Origin: Gammaproteobacteria bacterium
Lineage (GTDB): Bacteria > Pseudomonadota > Gammaproteobacteria > HyVt-429
Length of the DNA: 38,132 bases
Direction: 5' to 3'
Assembly: GCA_022340345.1 (NCBI GenBank)
Contig: JAJDOE010000055.1
Location: 1-38,132 of the forward strand
Part shown: positions 7,483-15,130 of the stretch, piece after piece
How the letters are laid out: each line of letters begins with the position of its first letter
Position numbering within the stretch: position 1 is the stretch's first letter
Translations under genes and position numbers: made by a program
Notes under the pieces: model-generated
The model's database searches: none
What the model was told of the DNA's origin: nothing
What the model saw: the letters and a program-made list of their open reading frames with translations, nothing else

Positions 7483-8148
7483 TCAGCTAATCGGTTGCAC
7501 GCAGCGTGCCTCATCATTGCGCGCGTTGTTGACCAGGCTGCTGACCGGGTAGCCGACCAGCACCGTGCTGGGCGGGGCAGCCAGCATTGCCTCCAGGCGA
7601 ACCGGGTCGCTTGCCGCATCCAGCCAGCTTTCCCGTTGCCCGGTATCCAGGATCACCGGCATGCGGTGGTGAACCGGCGCAACGACGGCATCCGCCGGGC
7701 GGGTGAGAATGGTGCAGCTTTCCAGCGTGCCGTCCTCGCCAGTCCAGCGATCCCATAATCCGGCGAACGCGAAAGGAAGGTTTTCTTCCACCCGGAAATG
7801 AAATGCCTGCCGGCGCCCATCCGGCTCCTTGCGCCATTCGAAAAAGCCGTCCGCCGGCACCAGGCAGCGGCGCCGCCGGAACGGTTCCCGGAACGAAGGC
7901 TTGCTGGCGACGGTTTCGCTGCGCGCGTTGATCATTCGCGCGGCCATGCTGCGATCCCTGGCCCAGCCGGGCACCAGCCCCCAGTGCATCGGGCTGAGCG
8001 TGGGCTGGCCTTCCCCGTCCAGGCGGATGACCGCCACCGATTGGGTCGGGGCAATGTTGTAACGCGGTGCTAACTCCGGCACCGCCGCCAGGTGGAAAAT
8101 CCGGGCGATGAGTTCCGGCGGGGATCCCAGCGAGAAGCGGCCGCACAT
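7483..8148 (-). CDS. yedK: SOS-response-associated peptidase (SRAP, YedK/HMCES family)
   Basis: SRAP proteins crosslink through Cys2 to abasic sites in single-stranded DNA and so protect them. I take the ATG at 8148, because the protein must begin Met-Cys-Gly-Arg-Phe for Cys2 to be exposed after Met removal; the frame opens seven codons earlier. Family motifs are MCGRFSL, APRYNIAPTQ, WGLVPGWA, INARSET, RRCLVPADGFFEW (active-site Glu) and HHRMPVIL (active-site His). The 221-residue length is normal. I see no LexA-type operator in the 137 bp upstream. It converges on the DUF302 gene. Confidence 0.95.
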   Translation of the reverse strand: MCGRFSLGSPPELIARIFHLAAVPELAPRYNIAPTQSVAVIRLDGEGQPTLSPMHWGLVPGWARDRSMAARMINARSETVASKPSFREPFRRRRCLVPADGFFEWRKEPDGRRQAFHFRVEENLPFAFAGLWDRWTGEDGTLESCTILTRPADAVVAPVHHRMPVILDTGQRESWLDAASDPVRLEAMLAAPPSTVLVGYPVSSLVNNARNDEARCVQPIS

Positions 8149-8285
8149 GGCATTTTTATACCATGGCACGAGGGATGCTCGCCCCGTCGGTTGCGCTCCT
8201 GCCGAACCGGGAATTCCCCCCTGCTATTGGCGCCAATTGAGGGAATAATAGCCATCCCGAAACCGGACTCCACCTGGAGGTTGTC

Positions 8286-8471
8286 ATGCTTGCCGGATTC
8301 ATCCTGATACTCGCGGGAATCCTGATCGCGGTTTTTCCGGAACTGCTGTCTCTGATTGTCGCCTCCCTTCTGCTATTCCTGGGCATCACGGTGCTTGCCG
8401 TGGCCCACCTGAACAAGCAGCACGGGCGCCGGTACGAGAACTCGGTGGTCCGCGTTTTCCTGCGCATGTAA
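8286..8471 (+). CDS. Small membrane protein, 61 residues
   Basis: The product is almost entirely hydrophobic from residue 2 to about 44 (GFILILAGILIAVF, LLSLIVASLLLFLGITVLAVA), enough for two short membrane helices around a Pro-Glu turn. A basic, polar tail follows (NKQHGRRYENSVVRVFLRM). CTGGAGG at 8273-8279 is a strong ribosome-binding site seven bases before the ATG, which supports it as a real gene. It stops 3 bp before the AmpD start, so the two are probably co-translated. I do not recognise the family. An upstream palindrome, ATTGGCGCCAAT at 8226-8237, may be an operator. Confidence 0.65.
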   Translation: MLAGFILILAGILIAVFPELLSLIVASLLLFLGITVLAVAHLNKQHGRRYENSVVRVFLRM

Positions 8472-8474
8472 CGC

Positions 8475-9026
8475 ATGTTGCACACCGATGTACTCAGCGG
8501 CTGGACCACCGGCGCTCGCCGGGCGGTGTCGCCCAATTGCGATGACCGCCCCGCGGGTTGTGTACCGGAAGTGCTGGTGATTCATTCCATCAGCCTGCCG
8601 CCGGACTGTTTTGGTGGCCCGGAGATCGAAGATTTCTTTCACAACCGCCTGGACTGCGATGCCCATCCGTATTTCGACGAGCTTCGGCAGTTGCGGGTCT
8701 CCAGCCATTTCCTGGTGCGTCGCGACGGGGAGCTGGTGCAATTTGTACCCGTAACCCGACGGGCCTGGCACGCGGGAGAATCGGTATGCGAAGGGCGCAA
8801 CGCGGTGAATGATTTTTCCGTCGGAATTGAGCTGGAAGGCGGCGAGCGGGGTACCTTCGAGCCGGCCCAGTACCGGCGCCTGGTGGAACTGTCACGCAGC
8901 CTGATGACCGCCTGGCCGGCCATCACACCGCGGCGGGTATACGGGCATGCGGATATTGCCCCTGGGCGAAAAACCGATCCAGGCCCTGGCTTTGACTGGA
9001 TTGCCTACTTTAGGGCGCTGGCGTGA
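8475..9026 (+). CDS. ampD: 1,6-anhydro-N-acetylmuramyl-L-alanine amidase AmpD
   Basis: AmpD is a cytoplasmic zinc amidase that cleaves the stem peptide from anhydromuropeptides during murein recycling. The 183-residue product has no signal peptide, as expected. The zinc ligands are visible: His in VIHSISLPP, and His and Asp in GHADIAPGRKTDPGPGF near the C-terminus. SSHFLVRRDGELVQFV and NDFSVGIELEG are the other family motifs. No clear ribosome-binding site precedes the ATG, which follows the small membrane-protein gene by 3 bp. Its TGA overlaps the GTG of btuF. In several bacteria loss of AmpD derepresses AmpC beta-lactamase, but no ampC or ampR is seen here. Confidence 0.95.
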   Translation: MLHTDVLSGWTTGARRAVSPNCDDRPAGCVPEVLVIHSISLPPDCFGGPEIEDFFHNRLDCDAHPYFDELRQLRVSSHFLVRRDGELVQFVPVTRRAWHAGESVCEGRNAVNDFSVGIELEGGERGTFEPAQYRRLVELSRSLMTAWPAITPRRVYGHADIAPGRKTDPGPGFDWIAYFRALA

Positions 9027-9889
9027 GGCGCCTGGTGCTGGCCGTCGCGCTGTGCCTGTTGGCGGTGACGGCGCTCGCCAGGGAGTTTAGCGACGCCCGG
9101 GGCAGGCGAATCGCGATTGCCGCGCCGGTCACGCGTCTGGTGACGCTGGCGCCCTACCTGGCGGAACTGGTGTTCGCGGCCGGAGCCGGGGACCGCCTGG
9201 TCGGTGTTTCCGCGTACAGCGACTATCCGCCGGCCGCAGCGGAGCTGCCGGTGGTCAGCAGCAGTCAGGGCCTGAACCGTGAACGCATCCTCGAGTTGGC
9301 GCCGGACCTGGTTCTTGCCTGGCAAAGCGGCAACCGCGAGGCGGATATCGAAGGCCTGGAGGCCCTCGGTACGCGCGTGTTCAGCAGCGAACCGCGATCC
9401 CTCGCGGACATCGCGGTGCTGGTTAACCGCATCGGCGAACTGGCCGGCACCCGACCCGTGGCCGGCCGCCAGGCGGCGGAATTTCTCTCCCGCATCGCAG
9501 ATCTGCGGGCGCGCTACGCACGACGTTCGCCGGTCCCGGTTTTTCTCCAGATCGAGCGCCGCCCGCTGATGACCCTGGCCGGTGGGCACCTGGTCAACGA
9601 AGTACTGGCGTTGTGCGGCGCGCGAAATGTATTTGCTGAACTGGAATCCCTGGCGCCCACGGTCTCCGCCGAGGCGGTACTGGCGCGGGCACCGCGTGCG
9701 GTACTGGTGGCTTCAACGCTGCCGGATCGGGAGGCGATCCAGGCGGAATGGCGGCAACGGCTGCCCGGCGCACAGGTGCGAAGCTTCGAAGCTGACCTGC
9801 TGCTGCGACACACATTGCGGGTAGCGGAGGGTGCCCGGGGCCTGTGCGCGCAGATTCAGGCGGTGCGCGAGGGAATGCGTAGCGACTAG
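9023..9889 (+). CDS. btuF: Periplasmic cobalamin-binding protein BtuF
   Basis: The 288-residue product has a signal peptide (residues 1-19, ending VTALA) followed by a class III periplasmic-binding fold. Typical segments are RLVTLAPYLAELVFAAG, LVGVSAYSDYPPAA, LPVVSSSQGLNRERILELAPDLVLAW and GGHLVNEVLALCGARN. The YSDYPPAA turn is characteristic of cobalamin binders, and the cobalamin genes to the right agree. It would deliver B12 from the outer-membrane receptor to an inner-membrane BtuCD importer, whose permease is absent here. The GTG start overlaps the ampD stop, implying translational coupling. It ends in a CTAG shared with the convergent adenosyltransferase gene. Confidence 0.9.
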   Translation: MRRLVLAVALCLLAVTALAREFSDARGRRIAIAAPVTRLVTLAPYLAELVFAAGAGDRLVGVSAYSDYPPAAAELPVVSSSQGLNRERILELAPDLVLAWQSGNREADIEGLEALGTRVFSSEPRSLADIAVLVNRIGELAGTRPVAGRQAAEFLSRIADLRARYARRSPVPVFLQIERRPLMTLAGGHLVNEVLALCGARNVFAELESLAPTVSAEAVLARAPRAVLVASTLPDREAIQAEWRQRLPGAQVRSFEADLLLRHTLRVAEGARGLCAQIQAVREGMRSD

Positions 9890-10425
9890 TCCCGCTGCCA
9901 GAGGACGTCTTCCACCCCGGCGTCGCGATTCAGCCTGCGCGCCACCACGAACAACAGGTCGGAAAGCCGATTCAGGTAGCGCAGCGCCGGCGCCACTTCA
10001 CCGTCGCCTGCCAGTTCCCAAACCCGCCGTTCCGCGCGTCGGCACACCGCTCGCGCCAGGTGACACAATGCCGCGGGCCGATTGCCTCCCGGGAGGATAA
10101 AGTCCTTGAGGGGCGCCAGTTCCCTATTGCATTCATCCAGCCATGCTTCCAGCTGCTGCACATCCGGGTCCGCAAGAATCCGCTCTCCCGGCAGGCTGAG
10201 TTCGCCGCCCAGGTCAAACAGCCGGTGCTGAATGTGGGCCAGTTGCGCGTCCAGCGTGGCGGAAAGGGTTTCACAGCGCAGCAAGCCGAGCACGGAGTTG
10301 AGTTCATCCACGCATCCCATGGCCGCAACCCTCGGATCCGATTTTCTGACGCGGCTGCCGTCCGCCAGTCCGGTGCTGCCCGTGTCGCCGGTGCGGGTGT
10401 AAATGCGAGAAAGTCGGTTGCCCAT
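9886..10425 (-). CDS. pduO: Corrinoid adenosyltransferase, PduO type
   Basis: PduO-type ATP:cob(I)alamin adenosyltransferases make adenosylcobalamin as trimers of five-helix bundles. The N-terminal ATP loop IYTRTGDTGSTGL is visible, with the start placed at MGNRLSRIY (10425) just before it. VDELNSVLGLLR, the FILPGG turn, CRRAERRV and YLNRLSDLLFVVARRLN complete the family pattern. The 179-residue length is normal. It is the last gene of a btuB-tonB-adenosyltransferase operon, so the cobalamin riboswitch upstream of btuB should control it too. Its stop codon shares CTAG with the btuF stop. Confidence 0.93.
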   Translation of the reverse strand: MGNRLSRIYTRTGDTGSTGLADGSRVRKSDPRVAAMGCVDELNSVLGLLRCETLSATLDAQLAHIQHRLFDLGGELSLPGERILADPDVQQLEAWLDECNRELAPLKDFILPGGNRPAALCHLARAVCRRAERRVWELAGDGEVAPALRYLNRLSDLLFVVARRLNRDAGVEDVLWQRD

Positions 10426-10463
10426 GATCGGAGTATAGATGCGGACGCGGTCAGGCGCCGGGA

Positions 10464-11084
10464 TCACAGCGTCCCGGGCAGCAGCCGGTAGATGACTGCG
10501 AAGTCGAGTTCCCGCGGAGCCATCGGAGCGGCACCCAGGGCGATCTGTCCGATTTCGCCAAGCACGCGAAGCGCGTGCCGGTCGAGCAGGCGGTAGCCGG
10601 AGCTGCGGGCTACGGCCAGGGGCAGGACCCGTCCATTGCCCGCAACCCGCAGACGTACCTGCACCGTGCCTTGCCAGCCCCGTCGGCGGGCCAGCTGTGG
10701 GTAGCGGAAGTGTGGGGCAAGACGCTCGCGTATACGGGTGCGGAGTTCATTGACGGAAATTTCCTCGTCGTTCGCGGTCCGGGCCGGGGATTTCGCGCTT
10801 AGGTCTCCGGCCGTATGGGATCGCTCCGTTTCCGTTTCCGTTGCCGCGGCCGGCGCCACCGGGCTGGTCGGTGTTAACCGGGCCGCGGTCGCGGCCGGTG
10901 TTGGTGGCCGGGTCGGCGGTGGATGCCGCGGCTGAAACGGTTGCGGCGATCGCTTGGCCTGCGGCGCCAGAGCAACCTGCAGTTCCGGCGCCGTGGGCAG
11001 GACCAGGGCGACCGGGCGCATACCCGGCCAGGCCAGCAGCAACAGGCCGTGTGCCAGCAGGGACCACAGCAGGAAACGCCGCAT
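10464..11084 (-). CDS. tonB: TonB-family energy transducer
   Basis: The 206-residue protein has one N-terminal membrane anchor (RRFLLWSLLAHGLLLLAW), a long Pro/Thr/Ala-rich periplasmic spacer (about 40-110), and a C-terminal TonB domain. The domain reads YPQLARRRGWQGTVQVRLRV, then SGYRLLDRHALRVL. It would couple the proton gradient, through ExbB/ExbD, to the BtuB receptor encoded just upstream. The start is uncertain: ATG at 11084 (listed) leaves a 5-bp gap to btuB, while a GTG at 11108 would overlap it. No exbB or exbD is in the window. It probably serves BtuB specifically. Confidence 0.88.
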   Translation of the reverse strand: MRRFLLWSLLAHGLLLLAWPGMRPVALVLPTAPELQVALAPQAKRSPQPFQPRHPPPTRPPTPAATAARLTPTSPVAPAAATETETERSHTAGDLSAKSPARTANDEEISVNELRTRIRERLAPHFRYPQLARRRGWQGTVQVRLRVAGNGRVLPLAVARSSGYRLLDRHALRVLGEIGQIALGAAPMAPRELDFAVIYRLLPGTL

Positions 11085-11089
11085 GCCGT

Positions 11090-12895
11090 TCAGCGGGACC
11101 ACCGCCACTCCAGGAACGCCCGGCGTCCACCGGTCTGGAAGCCGTCGCTAAGTACATAGTCGTTGTCCAGCAGGTTCTCTACCCGCAGGCCCAGGGTTCC
11201 TCCGGCCAGCGGGTAGCGCGCATGCACGTCGATCACGCCGTAGCCGGGATTGCGGACGGTATTAAAGTCCGAATCCGGACGTGATCCGACCGCCAGCAGG
11301 CGAGCACCGGCGGCAAGCCGCCGCCCCGTGTAGTTGGCCGCCAGCACCAACTGGGCGCGGGCGCGTCGCGGCAACTGGCGTCCGGTATCCCGATTTTCCG
11401 GGTCCGAGAGCATGACCTCTGCGCGGAGTTGCCAGGCTTCCCGTTGTGCCTGCAGGCTGACTTCCAGCCCGTCAATCCGTGCCCGGTCAATATTCTCGTT
11501 GCGCCCGGGCAACGGCCCGGCATATCCGTCCGGGTCGATGAACGCGATCAGCTGGTCCAGGTCGTTGCGGAAGACGCTGGCTTGCCAGCGCAACATGCCG
11601 TGATTGACGCGCAAGCCGGCCTCGATACTGGATGAGGTTTCCGGTTCAAGCGCCGGATTGCCGCCAAAACCGAAGCGATCGGTGGCATCCGGTGCGCGGA
11701 ATCCGCTGGCCCAGGACAGGTGCAAAGCGGCGTCTGGAGTCAGTTCGCGGCGCAGGCTGATTTCGCCGGTGTGATGGGCGCCAAAATCCTCGTGGTCGAT
11801 CATCCGGGCTGCCAGCAGCAGGCCGGTGGCAGACCAGCGGCGTTCGTTTTGCAGAAATGCCGAGCGCGTGTCGGTACTCTCATCGAAGCCGAGGCCAAAG
11901 GACAATGCGCGGGTATCCTCCCGGCTCAGGCTAATACCACCGCTGAGCAAGCCTCCGCGCCACTCCACATCGTTTTGCCAGTCCAGCAGTCGGCGACGGG
12001 TGTGCGTGAAATCCGCTCCCTGGCCCTGGTCGATCTCGTCGCGGGTCTCGCTCACGGTCAGGCGGGAAAGCCAGCGATCGGAGACCGCCTGTTCCGCTTC
12101 GAGCGCGGTGCTGGTGTTGCGGAAATCCTGGTCCAGGGGTTCGAGGAAGAACCCGTCGTACTCGGTGTTGCCGGTCGCCTGCCAGTGGCGCAACTCGAAA
12201 TGGCCGGCTGCGCTCTGGTGGCGCAGAAAAACCTTGGCGCTGGTCATGCGGTGCCCGGAATTCCGGGAGGAACCGACCCGCGCGGGGAATCCATCGCTGC
12301 GCCGTTCATTGACCTGCAGTTCGGCGGAGATCGACCCGGCGACGTGCCGTAGCTGCGCTCCAAGTTGATGGCTGGCATCACTCCCGGTTGCCAGGTTGAC
12401 TTCCGCGCCGGTGGCCGTTGGCCGCCGGGTAATGATGTGAACTACGCCACCCAGGGCCGCACTGCCGTACTGACTGGATCGCGGGCCTTTGACGATCTCG
12501 ATCCGTTCAATCAGTTGCGGGTCCAGGTTCTGCAGGGCGGCGCCGCCGATGGTGCCCGGATTCATTGGCACACCGTCCACCAGCACCAGGGCGTGGTTGC
12601 TGTCGGTGCCGCGAATGAACAGGGAGGTCGCCTGGCCGGGACCTCCATTGCGGCCGATCTCGAGGCCCGCCACAAAGCGAAGCAATTCCGCGGCATCCTG
12701 GGCCTGGCTGGCGGCGATGGTTTCGCGGTCAATCAGTATCGTGGGGGAGATTCCGTGGCCAATTTCCTGCGGCGTGCGCGTGGCGGTAATCACCAGCGCG
12801 GAATCGTCTGCCCCAAGGGCCGGGGAGGAAAAAGCCAGCAGTGCGAATAGAGCGGTGATCAGGCCGGCGGTGAGCCGGGCGGGCAGAGTGCGCAT
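11090..12895 (-). CDS. btuB: TonB-dependent vitamin B12 receptor BtuB
   Basis: The 601-residue outer-membrane receptor begins with a signal peptide (MRTLPARLTAGLITALFALLAF, ending ALG). The TonB box DSALVITATRTPQEI lies near residues 30-44. The plug domain follows, with SLFIRGTDSNHALVLVDG and IEIVKGPRSSQYGSAALGGVVHIITRR, which is strongly BtuB-like. A 22-strand barrel makes up the rest, ending in WRWSR. ATG at 12895 is preceded by GAGGA (minus strand, 12905-12909). A cobalamin riboswitch controls it. It would take up cobalamin or other corrinoids. Confidence 0.95.
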   Translation of the reverse strand: MRTLPARLTAGLITALFALLAFSSPALGADDSALVITATRTPQEIGHGISPTILIDRETIAASQAQDAAELLRFVAGLEIGRNGGPGQATSLFIRGTDSNHALVLVDGVPMNPGTIGGAALQNLDPQLIERIEIVKGPRSSQYGSAALGGVVHIITRRPTATGAEVNLATGSDASHQLGAQLRHVAGSISAELQVNERRSDGFPARVGSSRNSGHRMTSAKVFLRHQSAAGHFELRHWQATGNTEYDGFFLEPLDQDFRNTSTALEAEQAVSDRWLSRLTVSETRDEIDQGQGADFTHTRRRLLDWQNDVEWRGGLLSGGISLSREDTRALSFGLGFDESTDTRSAFLQNERRWSATGLLLAARMIDHEDFGAHHTGEISLRRELTPDAALHLSWASGFRAPDATDRFGFGGNPALEPETSSSIEAGLRVNHGMLRWQASVFRNDLDQLIAFIDPDGYAGPLPGRNENIDRARIDGLEVSLQAQREAWQLRAEVMLSDPENRDTGRQLPRRARAQLVLAANYTGRRLAAGARLLAVGSRPDSDFNTVRNPGYGVIDVHARYPLAGGTLGLRVENLLDNDYVLSDGFQTGGRRAFLEWRWSR

Positions 12896-12906
12896 GCGTG
12901 ATTGTC

Positions 12907-12931
12907 CTCGCGAGTGTACCCACCGTACACG
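12907..12931 (-). promoter_or_regulatory. btuB translation-initiation region with palindromic Shine-Dalgarno
   Basis: On the minus strand a GTGTAC/GTACAC hairpin (12914-12931, 6-bp stem, 5-nt loop) leads directly into CTCGCGAG (12907-12914), whose last GAG begins the GAGGA ribosome-binding site. The same self-complementary octamer occurs in the riboswitch at 13018-13025. The two copies could pair and hide the ribosome-binding site. Confidence 0.5.
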
Positions 12932-12997
12932 TGAATCGGAGGGCGGCGGCGAGGGGAGTGCCATGTGATCGAGCGCCCGCCGCGCCGTCGCCGGTTA

Positions 12998-13200
12998 CGC
13001 GCAGGCCGGTCTCCGGACTCGCGAGAGCGATGAGGGGATCATCGCGGGCGGATCGCCTTCCCGTTCCGCGAGGGAACAGTGGCATTCAGATCCGTCTTGC
13101 TCGCTTACCGTTGCGGGGGCAGCGCCGGACTCTCACCGGCTTCCCGTTTCACTCCCGTCCGGCGGATCAGCCGGGTTTTTTTGGGGAGCACCTGAGCACG
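12998..13200 (-). ncRNA. Cobalamin riboswitch
   Basis: The conserved B12 box lies at 13107-13142 on the minus strand: AAGCCGGTGAGAGTCCGGC followed by the GCCCCCGCAACGGT core. The 3' conserved segment GAGTCCGGAGACCGGCC lies near 13004-13021. Between them are the variable arms, including GTTCCCTCGCGGAAC. Together these define the adenosylcobalamin aptamer (Rfam Cobalamin family). It begins just downstream of a strong promoter and ends about 100 bp before btuB. No T-tailed hairpin separates it from btuB, so control is more likely translational than by termination. The stretch 12896-13229 contains no protein gene; it holds the promoter, this aptamer and the btuB leader. Confidence 0.95.
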
Positions 13201-13204
13201 TGGC

Positions 13205-13233
13205 ACACTATGCGCCGTGCCGGTAGCTGTCAA
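13205..13233 (-). promoter_or_regulatory. Promoter of the btuB riboswitch transcript
   Basis: On the minus strand a consensus -35, TTGACA (13228-13233), lies 17 bp from TAGTGT (13205-13210). Transcription is predicted from about 13198, exactly where the cobalamin aptamer begins. The TGA stop of the BtuD-like gene lies inside the -35 hexamer, so btuD and the btuB operon are separate transcription units in the same direction. Confidence 0.75.
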
Positions 13234-14084
13234 GATGCCACCAGCGCGGAGCCATGCTGGTCCCGTATTTCGCGGATGTCGCACCCGTACAGGTCGGACA
13301 GTGCCGCGGGACTGGCAATCTCCGGGAATACGCCAGCCCGCCATTCACCGTTGCCGTACAGCAGCAACGCATGGCTGCAGAAGCGGCGCGCCAGGTTGAG
13401 ATCGTGCAACACGATGAGATTGCAATGGCCGGGGCGCCGGGCGCGCCGGGCGACCGCGTCGAGTATGCGCACCCCGTTTCGCAGATCGAGGTGGTTCACG
13501 GGGTCATCCAGCAGGCATACCGGTGGGTCCTGGGCGAACAGGGTAGCCAGTTGCGCGCGTCGGCGTTCGCCGCCGGATAGAGTTGGCAGGGGACGGCGGG
13601 CAAATGCCGCGAGTTCCAGTTCCCGCAATACGACGAGCGCCTTGCGCAGATCACCGCGGGTCTCTCCGCTCCAGCCATTCCGGTACGGATGACGCCCCAT
13701 GAGGGCGGTCTCCAGAACCGTAGCGGGGAAATCCGTGGCTTCTTCCTGAAAACTGAGGCCCATGCGACGGGCTCGTTCGCCCGGCGGCCACTGCGTCAGC
13801 GGCCGTTCATCCAGCCGCACCTCGCCGGCTTCCGCCGGGCGCAGCCCGATCAGGCAATGCAACAGGGTGGTCTTGCCCGCTCCGTTGGGTCCCAGAATGG
13901 CCCAGTTGTCGCCGGGCCGGATGGCGAAATCCAGATCCGCGATCAGCAGCCGCGCGCCGGCCCGCAGGGTCAGGCCGTGAGTCGCCAGGCGGCTACTGGG
14001 TGCCGCCGCTCTGCTCCTCGCTGACGGCCATGGTGTCGAACACCGCGAAGCGCAGTGTGTCCGTGGCCACGTTGAGGCCGTCAC
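13230..14084 (-). CDS. btuD: BtuD-like ABC transporter ATPase
   Basis: This is a soluble ABC ATPase of the BtuD/FecE/HmuV group. It has Walker A GPNGAGKTT, Q-loop SFQEE, signature LSGGERRRAQL, and an H-loop in LHDLNLARRF. Walker B reads VCLLDDPVNHLDL: the catalytic glutamate that normally follows the Walker B aspartate is Asp here. The start is unclear. Homology begins at about 14002 (SSRLATHGLTL), but the only in-frame standard start is a GTG at 14084, inside the upstream PKD-like gene. Cobalamin transport is inferred from neighbours; iron-siderophore or heme import is the alternative. No permease gene is adjacent, so it must pair with one elsewhere or be degenerating. Confidence 0.8.
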   Translation of the reverse strand: MTASTWPRTHCASRCSTPWPSARSRAAAPSSRLATHGLTLRAGARLLIADLDFAIRPGDNWAILGPNGAGKTTLLHCLIGLRPAEAGEVRLDERPLTQWPPGERARRMGLSFQEEATDFPATVLETALMGRHPYRNGWSGETRGDLRKALVVLRELELAAFARRPLPTLSGGERRRAQLATLFAQDPPVCLLDDPVNHLDLRNGVRILDAVARRARRPGHCNLIVLHDLNLARRFCSHALLLYGNGEWRAGVFPEIASPAALSDLYGCDIREIRDQHGSALVAS

Positions 14085-14928
14085 TCACCACCAGCACCGC
14101 GGTGTGATTGCCATTTTCCAGGTCATCCACAGGCACCGTTTCTCCTTCCCGGGGCGTGGTTTCTCCGTCGATAAACCAGCGGTAGCTGAGATTCTGACCA
14201 TCCGGGTCTGCGGACAGGCGGGCATCCAGGTTGAGAAACTCGTATGGCAGCACCGGGTCCTCGATCAGGGAGGTACCCGCCACCGCGACGGGCTGGCCCG
14301 GGAAAACCGGCGCCTGGCCAGCCGGGTATCGATAGACATCGTCCACCAGGGTAAAGAAGCCGACGCCTTCCCGTCCGGTGTTCTGGCGGAACTGGATACG
14401 GACCTCCTGGTCCTGCCAGGGGCGGGTATCGACGTAATGGGTGCTGAAGCCGCCGGTATTCGGTGCCGAGGGGCAACCCGGGTGCAGACCAACCAGCGCA
14501 GTGGTTACGCGCTGCTGGAACAGGGTCTGGTTATTTGCATCCAGCAGCAGGACATCGAAATCCACCGGGTCGGCCACCCATCGTTCCGCTCGAGTCTCGG
14601 AGATGGCGCGGAACAGCACACCGTCGCCCGCAGTAAAGACATCCGAGGTCAGCACACCGATGGAATCCAGCGGCGCATCGTCGCTGGAGCGCACGGCTGC
14701 GGCGTAATTCCCCGGGATTTGCAGGTACGTTGTGTCATTGTCGGAAAAGCAGGTGCCTTCCCCAACCACGTTGACCACGCCTCGATTGAGGCGGCTGACC
14801 GTCCAGCCATCCAGTGTGCCGCTCTCGAAATCCCCGTTGGGTAGCAGTTCCTGGGCGGCCACCGGAAGGGATGCCAGCAGCAGGATCAGGGCGGCAAGCA
14901 CGGAATTGTGGGTCTTGGCTGGCAACAT
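13993..14928 (-). CDS. Exported protein with PKD-like C-terminal domain
   Basis: The start at 14928 is chosen because the signal peptide begins there (SVLAALILLLASLPVAAQ); the frame stays open upstream to 15198 without homology. The 311-residue product continues with LLPNGDFESGTLDGWTVSR, the typical opening of a carbohydrate-binding-like jelly-roll module. Residues about 215-300 resemble a PKD fold: NLDARLSADPDGQNLSYRWFIDGE, then GNHTAVLVVSDGLN. No enzymatic domain is visible, so it may be a surface or adhesion protein. It ends in SEEQSGGTQ, overlapping the earliest start of the BtuD-like gene. I see no functional link to cobalamin. Confidence 0.75.
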   Translation of the reverse strand: MLPAKTHNSVLAALILLLASLPVAAQELLPNGDFESGTLDGWTVSRLNRGVVNVVGEGTCFSDNDTTYLQIPGNYAAAVRSSDDAPLDSIGVLTSDVFTAGDGVLFRAISETRAERWVADPVDFDVLLLDANNQTLFQQRVTTALVGLHPGCPSAPNTGGFSTHYVDTRPWQDQEVRIQFRQNTGREGVGFFTLVDDVYRYPAGQAPVFPGQPVAVAGTSLIEDPVLPYEFLNLDARLSADPDGQNLSYRWFIDGETTPREGETVPVDDLENGNHTAVLVVSDGLNVATDTLRFAVFDTMAVSEEQSGGTQ

Positions 14929-15061
14929 GGCGCGGGCTCTTTTCGTCGGGAGTTCCAAGGGAGAAATGATAGCACGCGATCCGCTCTGCGATGCTGGCGC
15001 AACTGGCCGCCGGGGCCGGAAAAACCAGCCATGGCGGGGCCTGCGACCCTGCCCCGGCTGC

Positions 15062-15090
15062 TTGTGATTACCCCAGTCTGCCAGTAGTAT
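15062..15090 (+). promoter_or_regulatory. Sigma-70-type promoter for the dapA operon
   Basis: TTGTGA at 15062-15067 and TAGTAT at 15085-15090 are 17 bp apart, predicting a start near 15097 and a leader of about 34 nt before dapA. No clear ribosome-binding site precedes the dapA ATG at 15131. The rest of the 14929-15130 intergenic region shows no gene or strong secondary structure. Confidence 0.6.
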
Positions 15091-15130
15091 CTTCGCTCCG
15101 CCCAAGGGCCCTTCTTCTAGTTTCCGCACG

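Noticed and set aside
8149..8285. LexA-type operator for the SRAP gene
   Set aside because: I looked for a CTGT-N8-ACAG pattern and found none; only an unrelated ATTGGCGCCAAT palindrome is present.
11720..12352. Plus-strand ORF of 210 aa inside btuB
   Set aside because: Antisense to the BtuB barrel; no motifs, no ribosome-binding site.
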